Source: a bacterium (lineage in GTDB: Bacteria; Sysuimicrobiota; Sysuimicrobiia; Sysuimicrobiales; Segetimicrobiaceae). From it: a stretch of DNA of 64,000 nt. Numbering within the stretch: the stretch's first letter is position 1; the number at the start of each line of letters is the position of its first letter. The stretch lies in assembly GCA_035308905.1 (NCBI GenBank), contig DATGFS010000026.1, forward strand, positions 1-64,000. The letters run 5' to 3'. A program made the translations under genes and the position numbers. Of this stretch, positions 1 through 8,455 are shown one piece after another. The notes beneath the pieces were generated by a model. That model did no database searches. It worked only from the letters and a program-made list of their open reading frames with translations, and was not told the DNA's origin.

Positions 1-1
1 C

Positions 2-190
2 GGGTCCGGCTTCAAGACCGCGCCGGCGCTCGGCGCCGCGCTCTCGGAGTGGATGACCGACGGCGCTCCGCGGACTGTGCCGCTGCGGCCGTTCCGCGCC
101 ACGCGCTTCAAAGAAGGCGACCTGCTGATCGGCGAAAACGAATACGGCGACCGTCCGAACGAGCCCGGCCGGGGGATCATGCTCGGCTAA
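2..190 (+). CDS. FAD-dependent amino acid/sarcosine oxidase-like protein, C-terminal end
   Basis: Only the last 62 codons lie in the window; the frame is open from base 2 to the TAA at 188-190. It begins GSGFKTAPALG, the C-terminal FAD-contact signature of the DAO family (sarcosine, glycine and D-amino acid oxidases), followed by a PLRPFRATRF segment that matches the usual PFRxxRF ending. The tail after it is longer than usual. The next gene starts 3 bp downstream, so both probably share one transcript. Family assignment rests on this short segment only; the substrate cannot be inferred. Confidence 0.6.
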   Translation, partial: GSGFKTAPALGAALSEWMTDGAPRTVPLRPFRATRFKEGDLLIGENEYGDRPNEPGRGIMLG

Positions 191-192
191 CG

Positions 193-1002
193 ATGACGTC
201 CGGGACGCGAATGACCGGCAAGGTCGCAGTCGTCACCGGCGCGGCGCGCGGCATCGGGCGGGCGATCGCGGCGCGCTTCGGCGCGGAGGGGGCGCACGTT
301 GTCGTCAACGACGTCAGCGCCGCCGGCGCCGATGAGGTTGCGCGAGACTTGGCGGCCCGCGGCGGCTCGGCCGTGGCGGTCGCGGCCGACGTCTCCGTGC
401 CCGCGCAGGTCGACCGCTTGATGGAGACGGTCCTCGGGCGCTTCGGCGCCCTCGACGTGCTCGTCAACAACGCGAGCCTGACGGACACGATGCGTCACTT
501 CCTGGACGCGGACGACGCATGGTGGGAGCGGGTCATCGCCGTCAATCTGACGGGCGCGTTTCTCTGCGGCTCCCGCGCCGCGAAGATCATGGCGCGCCGC
601 CGTTCGGGCGTGATCATCAACATGTCGAGCGGCGGGGCCTCCAGGGCCCACCGCGGCAACGCCGCGTACGATGCGGCGAAGGGCGGCATCGAAGCGCTGA
701 CGCGCGCGATGGCGCTCGATCTCGCCCCCTACGGCGTGCGGGTCAACGCGCTCGTCCCGGGATCGATCGACAGTTCGAACATGAGCGAAGACATCAAGCG
801 TGCGCGGGGCGAGAACATTCCGATGGGCCGCGTGGGCGAGGTGGACGAGCTCGCCGGTCCCGCGGTCTTTCTGGCGTCCGACGACGCGCGCTACATTACC
901 GGCCACCTGCTGGTCGTCGACGGGGGATTATTGATCCAGCAGCGATCGGCGACGGTGGATATCTTCCCGCTCAGCCGGTTCCCGGAGATCGCGCCGGAGT
1001 AG
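193..1002 (+). CDS. SDR family NAD(P)-dependent oxidoreductase
   Basis: A 269-residue classical short-chain dehydrogenase/reductase that would oxidise or reduce a hydroxyl/keto group with NAD(P). Visible motifs: the TGAARGIG cofactor loop near residue 16, an NNAS version of the NNAG motif, a catalytic Ser in NMSSGG and the YDAAK catalytic Tyr/Lys pair. The C-terminal part shows the PG and DDARYITG features of the FabG-like group. ATG 193 lies 3 bp after the upstream stop; an in-frame ATG at 211 is an alternative. Coupling to an FAD oxidase end suggests a catabolic role, but the substrate is unknown. Confidence 0.85.
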   Translation: MTSGTRMTGKVAVVTGAARGIGRAIAARFGAEGAHVVVNDVSAAGADEVARDLAARGGSAVAVAADVSVPAQVDRLMETVLGRFGALDVLVNNASLTDTMRHFLDADDAWWERVIAVNLTGAFLCGSRAAKIMARRRSGVIINMSSGGASRAHRGNAAYDAAKGGIEALTRAMALDLAPYGVRVNALVPGSIDSSNMSEDIKRARGENIPMGRVGEVDELAGPAVFLASDDARYITGHLLVVDGGLLIQQRSATVDIFPLSRFPEIAPE

Positions 1003-1012
1003 GCGGGTCGAG

Positions 1013-2314
1013 TTACGGGGCCGTCGCGCGCAGCCGCGTCCAGATCCGGTCGACCTGCGCGTAGACCTCGTCGACGTCGAGATCCAGCGGACGCCGGTCC
1101 CGGATGAGGCACCGGCCGTCCACCCAGACGTGGCGCACGTCGAGCCCCTTGGCCGAGTAGACCAGTGTCGCCGCGACGTCGTGCCACGGCCGGAGGTGTG
1201 GGCTGCGCATGTCGAGCGCGATGACGTCCGCGCGCTTGCCCGCTTCCAGGCTGCCCGCGTGCGCCTCGATGCCGAGCGCGCGGGCCGCGTCGATCGTCGC
1301 CATCCGCAAGAGCGCCGTGGACGGCAGCACCGACGGGTCGCCCGAGGCCACTTTGTTGAGCACGCCCGCGCACTTCATCTCGTCGAAGAGGTCCATCCCG
1401 TTGTTGGTCACCGCCCAGTCCGTGCCGAGCGCGACGTTGGCGCCGGCGCGGACGAGCGCCGGGATCGGGGCGAGGTGTCCCTCGATCCGCGCGGCGCTGA
1501 CCGAGCAGTGGCTCACCCACGTTCCGCTCTCCGCCAACAGGCGAATCTCGTCCTCGTCGATATAGATGCAGTGTGCCGCGACCACGTCCGGGCCGAGCAA
1601 CCCCGTCGCCGCGAGGCAGTGCACGCCGCCTCGGTGTCCGCGGGTCCGGAGCGCCGCGAGCTCGGCCTGCGCCTGCGAGCAGTGGATGAAGACGTGGGCG
1701 CCGGTCTCCGTCGCCGTGCGCCGGATCCGGCGCTGGAGGTCGTCGGAGCAGGTGTCGGGCGCGTGCGGGCCGATCCCGCAGTGGATCCGCGCGTCCGCGG
1801 CCGTGCCCCACCGGTCGATCAGCGCCATCGCCCGGTCCCACTCGAGCGGCGCCGTGATGTCGCGCAGGGTGTGGCAGACGACGGCGCGCATCCCGAGGCG
1901 GTCGAACGCCTCCGCGATTGTGGCCATGTAGGAGAAGCGGTCGGCGGTGCAGGTGATACCGTTCATGAGCATGTCGAACCCGCCGAGCATCGTGCCCCAG
2001 TAGTAGTCGTCGGGCACGGCGCCGTCCATGTACGGCGGCGCGTAGGCCGAGGCGAACCACTGCTCTTTGGTGCGGTCCTCGCCGAGCCCGCGAAAGAGCG
2101 CGAAGCCGGCGTGCGTGTGCGTGTTGATCAGGCCCGGCATCACGAGATGATCCCGGCAGTCGACGACCGCATCCCCGGGCCACGGCGGTCCGGCGGCATC
2201 GTCAGGCCCGACGTGCACGATGCGCGCATCGTCGATGACGACCGTCCCGGGCGAGAGGATTTCGTCCCGCGGGTTCATCGTCACGACGGTGCCGCCCCTC
2301 AGAATCTGCCGCAC
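1013..2314 (-). CDS. Amidohydrolase, MtaD/SAH deaminase-like (TrzA/AtzB group)
   Basis: A 433-residue metal-dependent hydrolase of the cytosine deaminase/MTA-SAH deaminase type. Metal ligands are visible as NTHTH near residue 65, a His in FIHCSQAQ, a His in AAHCIY and the Asp in GTDWAV; the usual C-terminal AGSLEAGKRADV segment closing the small beta domain is present. Known members deaminate S-adenosylhomocysteine, methylthioadenosine, guanine or triazines, so a heterocyclic amine is the likely substrate class. It is convergent with the preceding SDR gene and divergent from the ABC operon, with a short shared upstream region at about 2315-2373. Confidence 0.8.
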   Translation of the reverse strand: MRQILRGGTVVTMNPRDEILSPGTVVIDDARIVHVGPDDAAGPPWPGDAVVDCRDHLVMPGLINTHTHAGFALFRGLGEDRTKEQWFASAYAPPYMDGAVPDDYYWGTMLGGFDMLMNGITCTADRFSYMATIAEAFDRLGMRAVVCHTLRDITAPLEWDRAMALIDRWGTAADARIHCGIGPHAPDTCSDDLQRRIRRTATETGAHVFIHCSQAQAELAALRTRGHRGGVHCLAATGLLGPDVVAAHCIYIDEDEIRLLAESGTWVSHCSVSAARIEGHLAPIPALVRAGANVALGTDWAVTNNGMDLFDEMKCAGVLNKVASGDPSVLPSTALLRMATIDAARALGIEAHAGSLEAGKRADVIALDMRSPHLRPWHDVAATLVYSAKGLDVRHVWVDGRCLIRDRRPLDLDVDEVYAQVDRIWTRLRATAP

Positions 2315-2373
2315 GTCCGGCTACCTCCCGCGTGGAAAGGACTCTGTTCGAAAACCGCAGAACGGCCTGTCCA

Positions 2374-3159
2374 ATGTCCGTCCTGGTAGATGCGCCGGCG
2401 ATCGAGCTCGGCGACGTCGGCATGTCGTTCGCGCTTGCCGACGGCGTCCTCGAAGTACTTCGCGGCATCACGCTTACGGTCCGGCAAGGCGAGTTCGTCT
2501 CGCTCCTCGGTCCCTCCGGCTGCGGCAAATCGACCCTGCTGCGCGTCATCGCCGATATCCTCCCGCCGACGCGCGGACAGGCGGCCGTGCTCGGCGCCTC
2601 GCCCGCGGCCGCCCGCCGGACCCGGGCGCTCGGCATGGTCTTCCAGCAGCCGGTGCTGCTGCCGTGGCTCAGCGCGGAGGAGAATGTCTCCCTGCCGCTG
2701 CGCATCGGCAACTGGGGGGCGCGGCACACCCCGTCGTCCTCCCCGGACGCCTTGCTGAAGCTCGTCGGCCTCGACGGCTTCAACCGGGCGCGGCCGGCGC
2801 AACTCTCCGGCGGCATGCAGCAGCGCGTCGCCATCGCCCGCGCGCTCGTGAGCGACCCCAAGGTGCTGCTGATGGACGAGCCCTTCGGCGCGCTCGACGC
2901 GATCACGCGGGACCGGCTCAACGAGGAGCTGCTGCGGATCTGGACCGAGGTTCGCCGCACGGTCGTGTTCGTCACCCACAGCATTTCGGAGGCGGTCTAC
3001 CTCTCGATGCGCGTCGTGGTGATGTCGCCGCGGCCGGCGCGCATCCGGCGCATCGTGGAGATCGATCTACCGTACCCGCGCCACCCGAAGATGAAGGACA
3101 CGCCCGAGTTCACCCGGTATTCCGCGGAGCTCCGCGGGGCGCTGGAGGACGCGTCGTGA
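2374..3159 (+). CDS. ABC transporter ATP-binding protein, NitT/TauT (SsuB-like) family
   Basis: ATPase subunit of an importer of the nitrate/sulfonate/taurine/pyrimidine-precursor class. All nucleotide-binding elements are present: Walker A GPSGCGKST, Q-loop VFQQP, signature LSGGMQQR, Walker B VLLMDEPFGALD and switch His in FVTHS. ATG 2374 gives 261 residues, the usual SsuB length; a GTG at 2332 would add 14 residues not typical of the family. Its stop overlaps the permease start (GTGA at 3156-3159), so the two are translationally coupled. The linked binding proteins lie at the operon end. Confidence 0.9.
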   Translation: MSVLVDAPAIELGDVGMSFALADGVLEVLRGITLTVRQGEFVSLLGPSGCGKSTLLRVIADILPPTRGQAAVLGASPAAARRTRALGMVFQQPVLLPWLSAEENVSLPLRIGNWGARHTPSSSPDALLKLVGLDGFNRARPAQLSGGMQQRVAIARALVSDPKVLLMDEPFGALDAITRDRLNEELLRIWTEVRRTVVFVTHSISEAVYLSMRVVVMSPRPARIRRIVEIDLPYPRHPKMKDTPEFTRYSAELRGALEDAS

Positions 3160-4019
3160 AGGCGGCCGGGCCCGCGGTCGTGCCGGCGGACTCGCCGTCG
3201 GCCACCATGAAATCAAAGCCGCCGATGGGCGTGCCGGCCGGCGCCGCGCGCGACCGAGAGAACGGCGCGCGGCGTATTGTGCTGTCGCTGACCGGCATCC
3301 TCGCGGTGCTGGCGCTGTGGCAGGCGGTGATGGTGGTCTTCAAGGTGCCGCACTATATCGCCGCGACTCCGCTCGAGGTCGTGGACGCCCTGCGGGCGCA
3401 GCCCGTGATCCTGGCGACCAACGCCTGGCCCACGATCGTGGAGACGGTGGGCGGGTTCGTCACCGGCAACATCATCGCGGTGCTGATCGCGATCGGCTTC
3501 GTTCACAACCGCACCTTCCGGCACACGGTCTACCCGCTCGCCGTCACCGTCCGCACGCTTCCGATCGTGGCGATCAGCCCGATCCTCGTGCTGCTGCTCG
3601 GCAACGGCTACGCGCCCAAGATCGCGATCGCCGCGCTGATCACGTTCTTCCCGACCCTCGTGAACATGGTGGACGGGCTCAACGCGGTCGACGCACAGGC
3701 GCATGAGCTGATGCACGTGCTGTCCGCGACCAAGTGGGAAGTCTTCCGCTACCTGCGCTGGCCGACGTCGCTGCCGTACCTCTTCTCCGCGTTGCGCATC
3801 GCCAGCACCGCGAGCCTGCTCGGCGCCATCGTCGCGGAGTGGATCGGCTCGAACAAGGGGCTCGGGTATCTCATCCTCGCCTCCACGTACGACTACCGCA
3901 CCCCGCTGCTGTACGCAACGATGGCGGTCGCCTCGGCGATCGCGCTGGCGCTGTTCGGCCTCATCTCAGTGCTGGAGAACTACTTCGTGCCGTGGCGGCG
4001 GACAGGAGGCGCTCCATGA
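3156..4019 (+). CDS. ABC transporter permease, SsuC/TauC-like
   Basis: A 287-residue inner-membrane permease partnering the preceding ATPase. After a hydrophilic N-terminus of about 40 residues there are roughly six hydrophobic helices; the EAA-type cytoplasmic loop that contacts the ATPase is near ELMHVLSATKWEVFRYLRWP. GTG at 3156 overlaps the ATPase stop. The N-terminal extension contains an ATMKSK segment encoded by a 19-bp sequence that recurs in the tcuB-like gene at 60481. The end overlaps the next gene by ATGA (4016-4019). Confidence 0.9.
   Translation: MKAAGPAVVPADSPSATMKSKPPMGVPAGAARDRENGARRIVLSLTGILAVLALWQAVMVVFKVPHYIAATPLEVVDALRAQPVILATNAWPTIVETVGGFVTGNIIAVLIAIGFVHNRTFRHTVYPLAVTVRTLPIVAISPILVLLLGNGYAPKIAIAALITFFPTLVNMVDGLNAVDAQAHELMHVLSATKWEVFRYLRWPTSLPYLFSALRIASTASLLGAIVAEWIGSNKGLGYLILASTYDYRTPLLYATMAVASAIALALFGLISVLENYFVPWRRTGGAP
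3199..3217 (+). repeat. Dispersed 19-bp repeat, copy 1
   Basis: The 19-mer CGGCCACCATGAAATCAAA lies here inside the N-terminal extension of the ABC permease and is identical at 60481-60499. A shorter form, GCCACCATGAAAT, is at 63811-63823. All three are in membrane-protein genes and are read in the same frame (ATMK). Function unknown. Confidence 0.6.
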
Positions 4020-5362
4020 AGACCGTGCACGAGCCCGCACGCGACGTGCCCGTCGTCGCCGATGCCGACGTCGTGGTGGTCGGGGGCGGGCCCGCCGGCA
4101 TCGCCGCTGCGGTGGCGGCCGCGCGGAACGGCGCCCGGACGATGATCCTCGAGCGCTACGGGTACCTCGGCGGCCTCGCGTCCGGCGGGATGGTCCTGCT
4201 ACTCGACGACATGTGCGACCGCGGCGGACGGACCGTCGGCGGCATCGGCCACGAGATCGTCGAGCGCATGGCCGCGGCCGGCGGCTGCGTCGTGCCGCCG
4301 CTCGAGGAGTGCTTCCGCCAGGACGAGGAGTTGTGGTGGAAGTGGGCGCGGTGGGGCTTCGAGGACTTCTACGCGCGCGTCCAGCCGCATCCGACGACGT
4401 ACGGCGCCTCGTTCGACCCCGAGGTGTGGAAGCAGATCTCGAACGAGATGGCGCTCGGCGCCGGCGTGACGCTGCGGATGCATTCGTGGTTCTCCCGGCC
4501 GGTGGTGGAAGACGGCCGAATGCACGCGGTCGTGGTCGAGACGAAGGAGGGACGGCAGGCCGTCGAGGGCCGCCTCTTCATCGACGCGACGGGCGACGGC
4601 GACGTGTACGCGGGCGCCGGCGCGCCGCACATCAAGGGCTCCTACATGATGACGCTGGTTCACCGCCTCGCCGACGTCGACACCGCCCGCGCGACGCGGT
4701 TCGAGCGCGAACATCCGGAAGAGGCGAAGCGGCTCAACCATCAGGTGAAGCAGATTTTCGGCGCGTCCTGGGACCTCTGGTGGCTGCACACGCCGCGCGA
4801 CGGCGTCATCTGGTGCAACACGCCGCACATCCACGGCCTCGACGGGCTGCGGGTGGAAGACCTGACCCGCCTCGAGGTCGAGGCGCGCCAGCGCTTCGTC
4901 CGGGCGGCCGCATGGCTGCGCGAGCACTTCCCCGGGTTCGAGCGCTCCTACGTCCTGGACGCCGCGCCGCAGGCGGGCGTGCGGCAGACGCGCCTGCTCC
5001 TCGGCGAGTACGTGCTGACCAAGGAAGACATCGTGGAGCGGCGGACGTTCCCCGACGTGATCGGGCGCGGCCGCGACTACTACATGCCCTACCGCAGCCT
5101 GCTGCCGGTCGGCGTCGACGGCCTGCTCGTGGCCGGCCGCCACTACTCGGCGACGCCGGAGGCGCAGAAGATCAGCCGGGAAATTCCGCCGTGCATGGTG
5201 ATGGGCGAGGCGGCGGGGACCGCGGCGGCCATCGCCGTCGGGAAGAGCCTCGAGCCCCGGCGTGTCGACGTCGGCGAGCTGCAAGAACGCCTCGCCGCGC
5301 AGGGCGCGATCCTGGGCGCACCGATCGCCAACACGGCCCGGTATGGAGCGGCGGGATCATGA
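4016..5362 (+). CDS. FAD-dependent oxidoreductase (FAD_oxidored family)
   Basis: A 448-residue flavoprotein. The N-terminal VVVVGGGPAGIAAA dinucleotide-binding motif (about residues 18-31) is followed by an E-R pair for the adenosine ribose and GYLGGLASGGM; a second signature, FIDATGDGD, occurs mid-protein, and MGEAAGTAAA near the C-terminus contacts FAD. This pattern is typical of the family whose members resemble fumarate-reductase-like or halogenase-like oxidoreductases of unknown substrate. ATG 4016 is coupled to the permease stop and preceded by AGGAGG. It belongs to an uptake-and-degradation operon with the CoA-dependent enzymes that follow. Confidence 0.8.
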   Translation: MKTVHEPARDVPVVADADVVVVGGGPAGIAAAVAAARNGARTMILERYGYLGGLASGGMVLLLDDMCDRGGRTVGGIGHEIVERMAAAGGCVVPPLEECFRQDEELWWKWARWGFEDFYARVQPHPTTYGASFDPEVWKQISNEMALGAGVTLRMHSWFSRPVVEDGRMHAVVVETKEGRQAVEGRLFIDATGDGDVYAGAGAPHIKGSYMMTLVHRLADVDTARATRFEREHPEEAKRLNHQVKQIFGASWDLWWLHTPRDGVIWCNTPHIHGLDGLRVEDLTRLEVEARQRFVRAAAWLREHFPGFERSYVLDAAPQAGVRQTRLLLGEYVLTKEDIVERRTFPDVIGRGRDYYMPYRSLLPVGVDGLLVAGRHYSATPEAQKISREIPPCMVMGEAAGTAAAIAVGKSLEPRRVDVGELQERLAAQGAILGAPIANTARYGAAGS

Positions 5363-6159
5363 ACGAGGCGGCGCGGCGCGAGGCCGGGATCCGCTACGCT
5401 AAGGACGGACCGCTCGCGAGGGTGACCATCGACCGCCCGAACGTGCTGAACGCGCTCAGCCGGGCCGCGCACGCGGCGCTGTCCTCCGTGTGGGACGAGA
5501 TCCGCGACGACCGCGAGGTCCGCGTGGCCATTCTGAGCGGCGCCGGTACCAGGGCGTTCTGCGCCGGCACCGACCTCAAAGATCCCGACGCGAAGAACGG
5601 CGTCCCGTATTTGTGGGACGGGCCGGCCCTCGGGGCGGGCGGCCTGTCGTTCCGGCGGGATCTCCTGAAGCCGGTGATCGCGGCCGTGAACGGCCTCGCG
5701 CTCGGCACGGGCTTCGAGCTCGCGCTCGCCTGCGACCTCATCGTCGCGGCCGAGCACGCGGAGTTCGGCTTCCCGGAGCCCCGCGTCGGCTATATGGCGC
5801 TCGACGGCGGGATCGCGATGCTCACCCGGCAGGTTCCGTACAAGATGGCGATGGGCATGCTGCTGACCGGCCGCCGCGTGAGCGCGCGCGACGGGCACGC
5901 CGCCGGATTCGTCAACGAGGTCGCGCCCTCGGACGGTGTCGCGGCGGCGGCGGAACGGTGGGCCGCGGACATCATCGCCTGCGCGCCGCTGTCGGTCGAG
6001 GGCACCAAGCAGATCGCCATGGAGGGCCGCGACCTGCCGTCGTGGGCGGCCCCGCGGTGGTTCCCGCGCCGGGTGATGGAGGCCGTCGCTTCGGAGGACT
6101 CCGAAGAAGGTACCCGCGCGTTCCGCGAGAAACGGCCGCCGCGCTGGAAGGGCCGCTGA
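5359..6159 (+). CDS. Enoyl-CoA hydratase/isomerase family protein
   Basis: A 266-residue crotonase-fold protein. The CoA-binding and oxyanion-hole motifs are visible as AFCAGTDLK (near residue 70) and AVNGLALGTGFELALACDLIVA (the second oxyanion-hole glycine lies in this run), followed by FGFPEPRVGYM, where Glu at the position of the second hydratase glutamate is plausible. The reaction would be hydration or isomerisation of an acyl-CoA delivered by the adjacent CoA-transferase. The ATG overlaps the upstream stop (ATGA, 5359-5362) and its own stop overlaps the CoA-transferase start (TGATG). Confidence 0.85.
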   Translation: MNEAARREAGIRYAKDGPLARVTIDRPNVLNALSRAAHAALSSVWDEIRDDREVRVAILSGAGTRAFCAGTDLKDPDAKNGVPYLWDGPALGAGGLSFRRDLLKPVIAAVNGLALGTGFELALACDLIVAAEHAEFGFPEPRVGYMALDGGIAMLTRQVPYKMAMGMLLTGRRVSARDGHAAGFVNEVAPSDGVAAAAERWAADIIACAPLSVEGTKQIAMEGRDLPSWAAPRWFPRRVMEAVASEDSEEGTRAFREKRPPRWKGR

Positions 6160-7346
6160 TGCCGCCGGGCGCGCCGCTGCCGCTCGAGGGTATCCGCGTC
6201 CTCGACTTCACGCAAATCACGCTCGGACCGATCGCGACGCAGATGCTCGGCGACTTCGGGGCCGACGTCGTCAAGATCGAGCGGCCGGGCGCCGGCGATT
6301 TCCTCCGCGCGACGCTGCCGCAGCCGGACGGGACGAGCTTTTTGTTCATCGCGGGGAACCGCAACAAGCGGGCGATGACGCTCGATCTGCGAAAGCCCGG
6401 CGGGCGCGGCATCATGGAGCGCCTCGTCCGCGGCGCCGACGTGCTGGTGCACAACTTCCGGCCCGGTGCGATGGAGAAACTCGGCTACGGGTACGATCAA
6501 GTCCGGGAGATGAACCCGCGGATCGTCTACGCGATGGGCAGCGGCTTCGGCCCGTCGGGTCCCTACCAATTGAAGGGCGGCCAGGACTGGATCGCGCAGG
6601 CGATGGCCGGCTCCCTGATGCGCCGCGCGGAGGTCGGGACGCCGCCGGAGCCGTTCACCGTGGCGGTGTGCGACTTCGCGGCCGGGATGCTCCTGGTCCA
6701 GGGCATTCTGCTGGCCCTCATGGCGCGCGCCAAAACCGGCCGCGGGCAGCTCGTGACTTCGTCGCTCTTCGACAGCATGTTCTACATGCAGCAGCAGGAA
6801 GCGGCGTGCATGCTCAACGCCGGCCAGGAGATCAACTGGAGCCGGATGCCGCTCAACGGCCACTTCCAGACGCGCGACGGCAAATGGATCCTGTTCCTCG
6901 GGGCGTTCAAGCAGGAGCCGCTGCGCGATATCTGCCGGGCTCTGCGGCTCGAGCCCCTGCACGAAGATGCGCGCTTCGCGACCGAGCCGCAGCAGTTCGC
7001 CAACCGCGCGGCGCTGCAGGCGATCTTCCGGCGTCGGATCGCCGAACTGACACAGGAGGAAGCGCTCGCGGCTCTGGAGCATGAGGACATCCTCTGCGCG
7101 CCGATCCGCACGCTGGCCGAGGCGCTCGCGGATCCGCAGCTCGCGCACAACGAGATGGTCATCGAGATCCCCGACGGGCGGCGGGGGCGCGTCCGGACGG
7201 TGGGCAATCCGGTGAAGATGAGCGAGACGGCGGCCGCGGTGCGGCGGGGCGCGCCGGAGGCAGGCGAGCACACGGACGAGATACTCCGCGAGCTCGGATA
7301 CGGCGACGACGAGATCGGGCGGCTGCACGCGGACGCCGCGGTGTGA
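6159..7346 (+). CDS. CoA transferase, CaiB/BaiF (family III)
   Basis: A 395-residue family III CoA-transferase. It opens with the family's IRVLDFTQ segment and GDFGADVVKIERPG, followed by NRNKRAMTLDLRKPGG, and has the conserved catalytic Asp in AVCDFAAGML near residue 171, the residue that forms the acyl-anhydride intermediate in formyl-CoA transferase. It would activate the imported carboxylate by transferring CoA from another acyl-CoA, feeding the enoyl-CoA hydratase. Start ATG 6159 overlaps the upstream stop. A 25-bp gap with a G-rich Shine-Dalgarno precedes the binding-protein gene. Confidence 0.9.
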   Translation: MPPGAPLPLEGIRVLDFTQITLGPIATQMLGDFGADVVKIERPGAGDFLRATLPQPDGTSFLFIAGNRNKRAMTLDLRKPGGRGIMERLVRGADVLVHNFRPGAMEKLGYGYDQVREMNPRIVYAMGSGFGPSGPYQLKGGQDWIAQAMAGSLMRRAEVGTPPEPFTVAVCDFAAGMLLVQGILLALMARAKTGRGQLVTSSLFDSMFYMQQQEAACMLNAGQEINWSRMPLNGHFQTRDGKWILFLGAFKQEPLRDICRALRLEPLHEDARFATEPQQFANRAALQAIFRRRIAELTQEEALAALEHEDILCAPIRTLAEALADPQLAHNEMVIEIPDGRRGRVRTVGNPVKMSETAAAVRRGAPEAGEHTDEILRELGYGDDEIGRLHADAAV

Positions 7347-7371
7347 ACTCCTCTGGGGGGGTGAGCGGCAC

Positions 7372-8430
7372 ATGGCACGCGATCGGGTGACGTTTCTCAG
7401 TTCGATGATGGGACGCCGCGAATTGCTGCGGCGAGGCGGCGCCGCGGCGCTGGCCCTTGGGGCCGGCGCCGCATTGTCCGGACCGGTCTCGCGGGCCGAG
7501 GCGCAGGGCACCACAGCGATGTCGATGCAGTTCGCCTGGTTCCTCAACTCGCAGGCGGCCGGCGAGCTCGTCGCCATCGCCAAGGGCTACTATCGCGAGG
7601 CCGGCATCGACCTGAAGATGCAGCCCGGCGGCCCGGCCCTCGATCCGATCCAGGTGGTGGCGGGCGGCGGCACCACGTTCGGCGACGTCGCGTCCATCGG
7701 CGTGCTGCTCAATGCCCGCAGCCACGGGCTGCCGATCAAAGCCTTCGGGACCGTGCTGCAGAAGCACCCGTTCGCTTTCTTCTACCTCAAGTCGTCCGGG
7801 ATCCGCACCCCCCGGGACTTCGAGGGCAAGACGATCGGCATCCAGCCGACCGCGCGGCCGCTGCTCGACGCGGTGCTCCAGAAGCACCACGTGGCCAAAG
7901 ATCGCGTGAAGGTGGTCTTCGTAGGCGGCGATATCGCGCCGCTCGCCACGCACCAGGTGGATGTGATCACCGGGTGGGTGATCGACCGCCTGCCGCTGTT
8001 CGCCACCCTGGGACTCGCGAGCCAGGTCGGGTACTTCCGGCTGTGGGATCTCGGCATCCGGCAGTACGCGTATACCTACTTCACCACGGACACCGCGTAC
8101 AATCAGCGCCGCGACGTGCTCGCGCGCTTCCTGTCGGCGAGCGCCAAGGGCTGGCTCGATGCGCGCGACCATCCGGAGGAGGCGATCGACATCGTGCTCC
8201 GCGCCGCGCCGGCCCTCAACCGGACGCTCGAGATCACGACGCTCCGCAACATGGGCGACTACTTCACGTCGATCGCCACCAAGCAGTACGGCTGGGGCTA
8301 CATGGATCCCAAGGTCTGGGCTGAGCTCAGCGACACTTATATCTCGCTCGAGCAGATGCCCCGGCCGGTGAAGCCGGACGAGATCATGACCAACGAGCTG
8401 GTCGTGATGGCAAAGACGCCGAAAGTCTGA
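7372..8430 (+). CDS. ABC transporter substrate-binding protein, NMT1/THI5-like (1)
   Basis: A 352-residue periplasmic binding protein for the NitT/TauT-type importer above. The N-terminus MGRRELLRRGG followed by a hydrophobic stretch and ending SRAEAQG looks like a twin-arginine (Tat) signal. The mature part has the NMT1 pattern: KGYYREAGIDLKMQPGG, then EGKTIGIQPT and VDVITGWVIDR. It is about the usual family length. It is followed 25 bp downstream by a close paralogue. Ligand unknown; the operon suggests a carboxylate that can be CoA-activated. Confidence 0.88.
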   Translation: MARDRVTFLSSMMGRRELLRRGGAAALALGAGAALSGPVSRAEAQGTTAMSMQFAWFLNSQAAGELVAIAKGYYREAGIDLKMQPGGPALDPIQVVAGGGTTFGDVASIGVLLNARSHGLPIKAFGTVLQKHPFAFFYLKSSGIRTPRDFEGKTIGIQPTARPLLDAVLQKHHVAKDRVKVVFVGGDIAPLATHQVDVITGWVIDRLPLFATLGLASQVGYFRLWDLGIRQYAYTYFTTDTAYNQRRDVLARFLSASAKGWLDARDHPEEAIDIVLRAAPALNRTLEITTLRNMGDYFTSIATKQYGWGYMDPKVWAELSDTYISLEQMPRPVKPDEIMTNELVVMAKTPKV

Positions 8431-8455
8431 CGCGCAGCGCGAACGGAGGCCACCG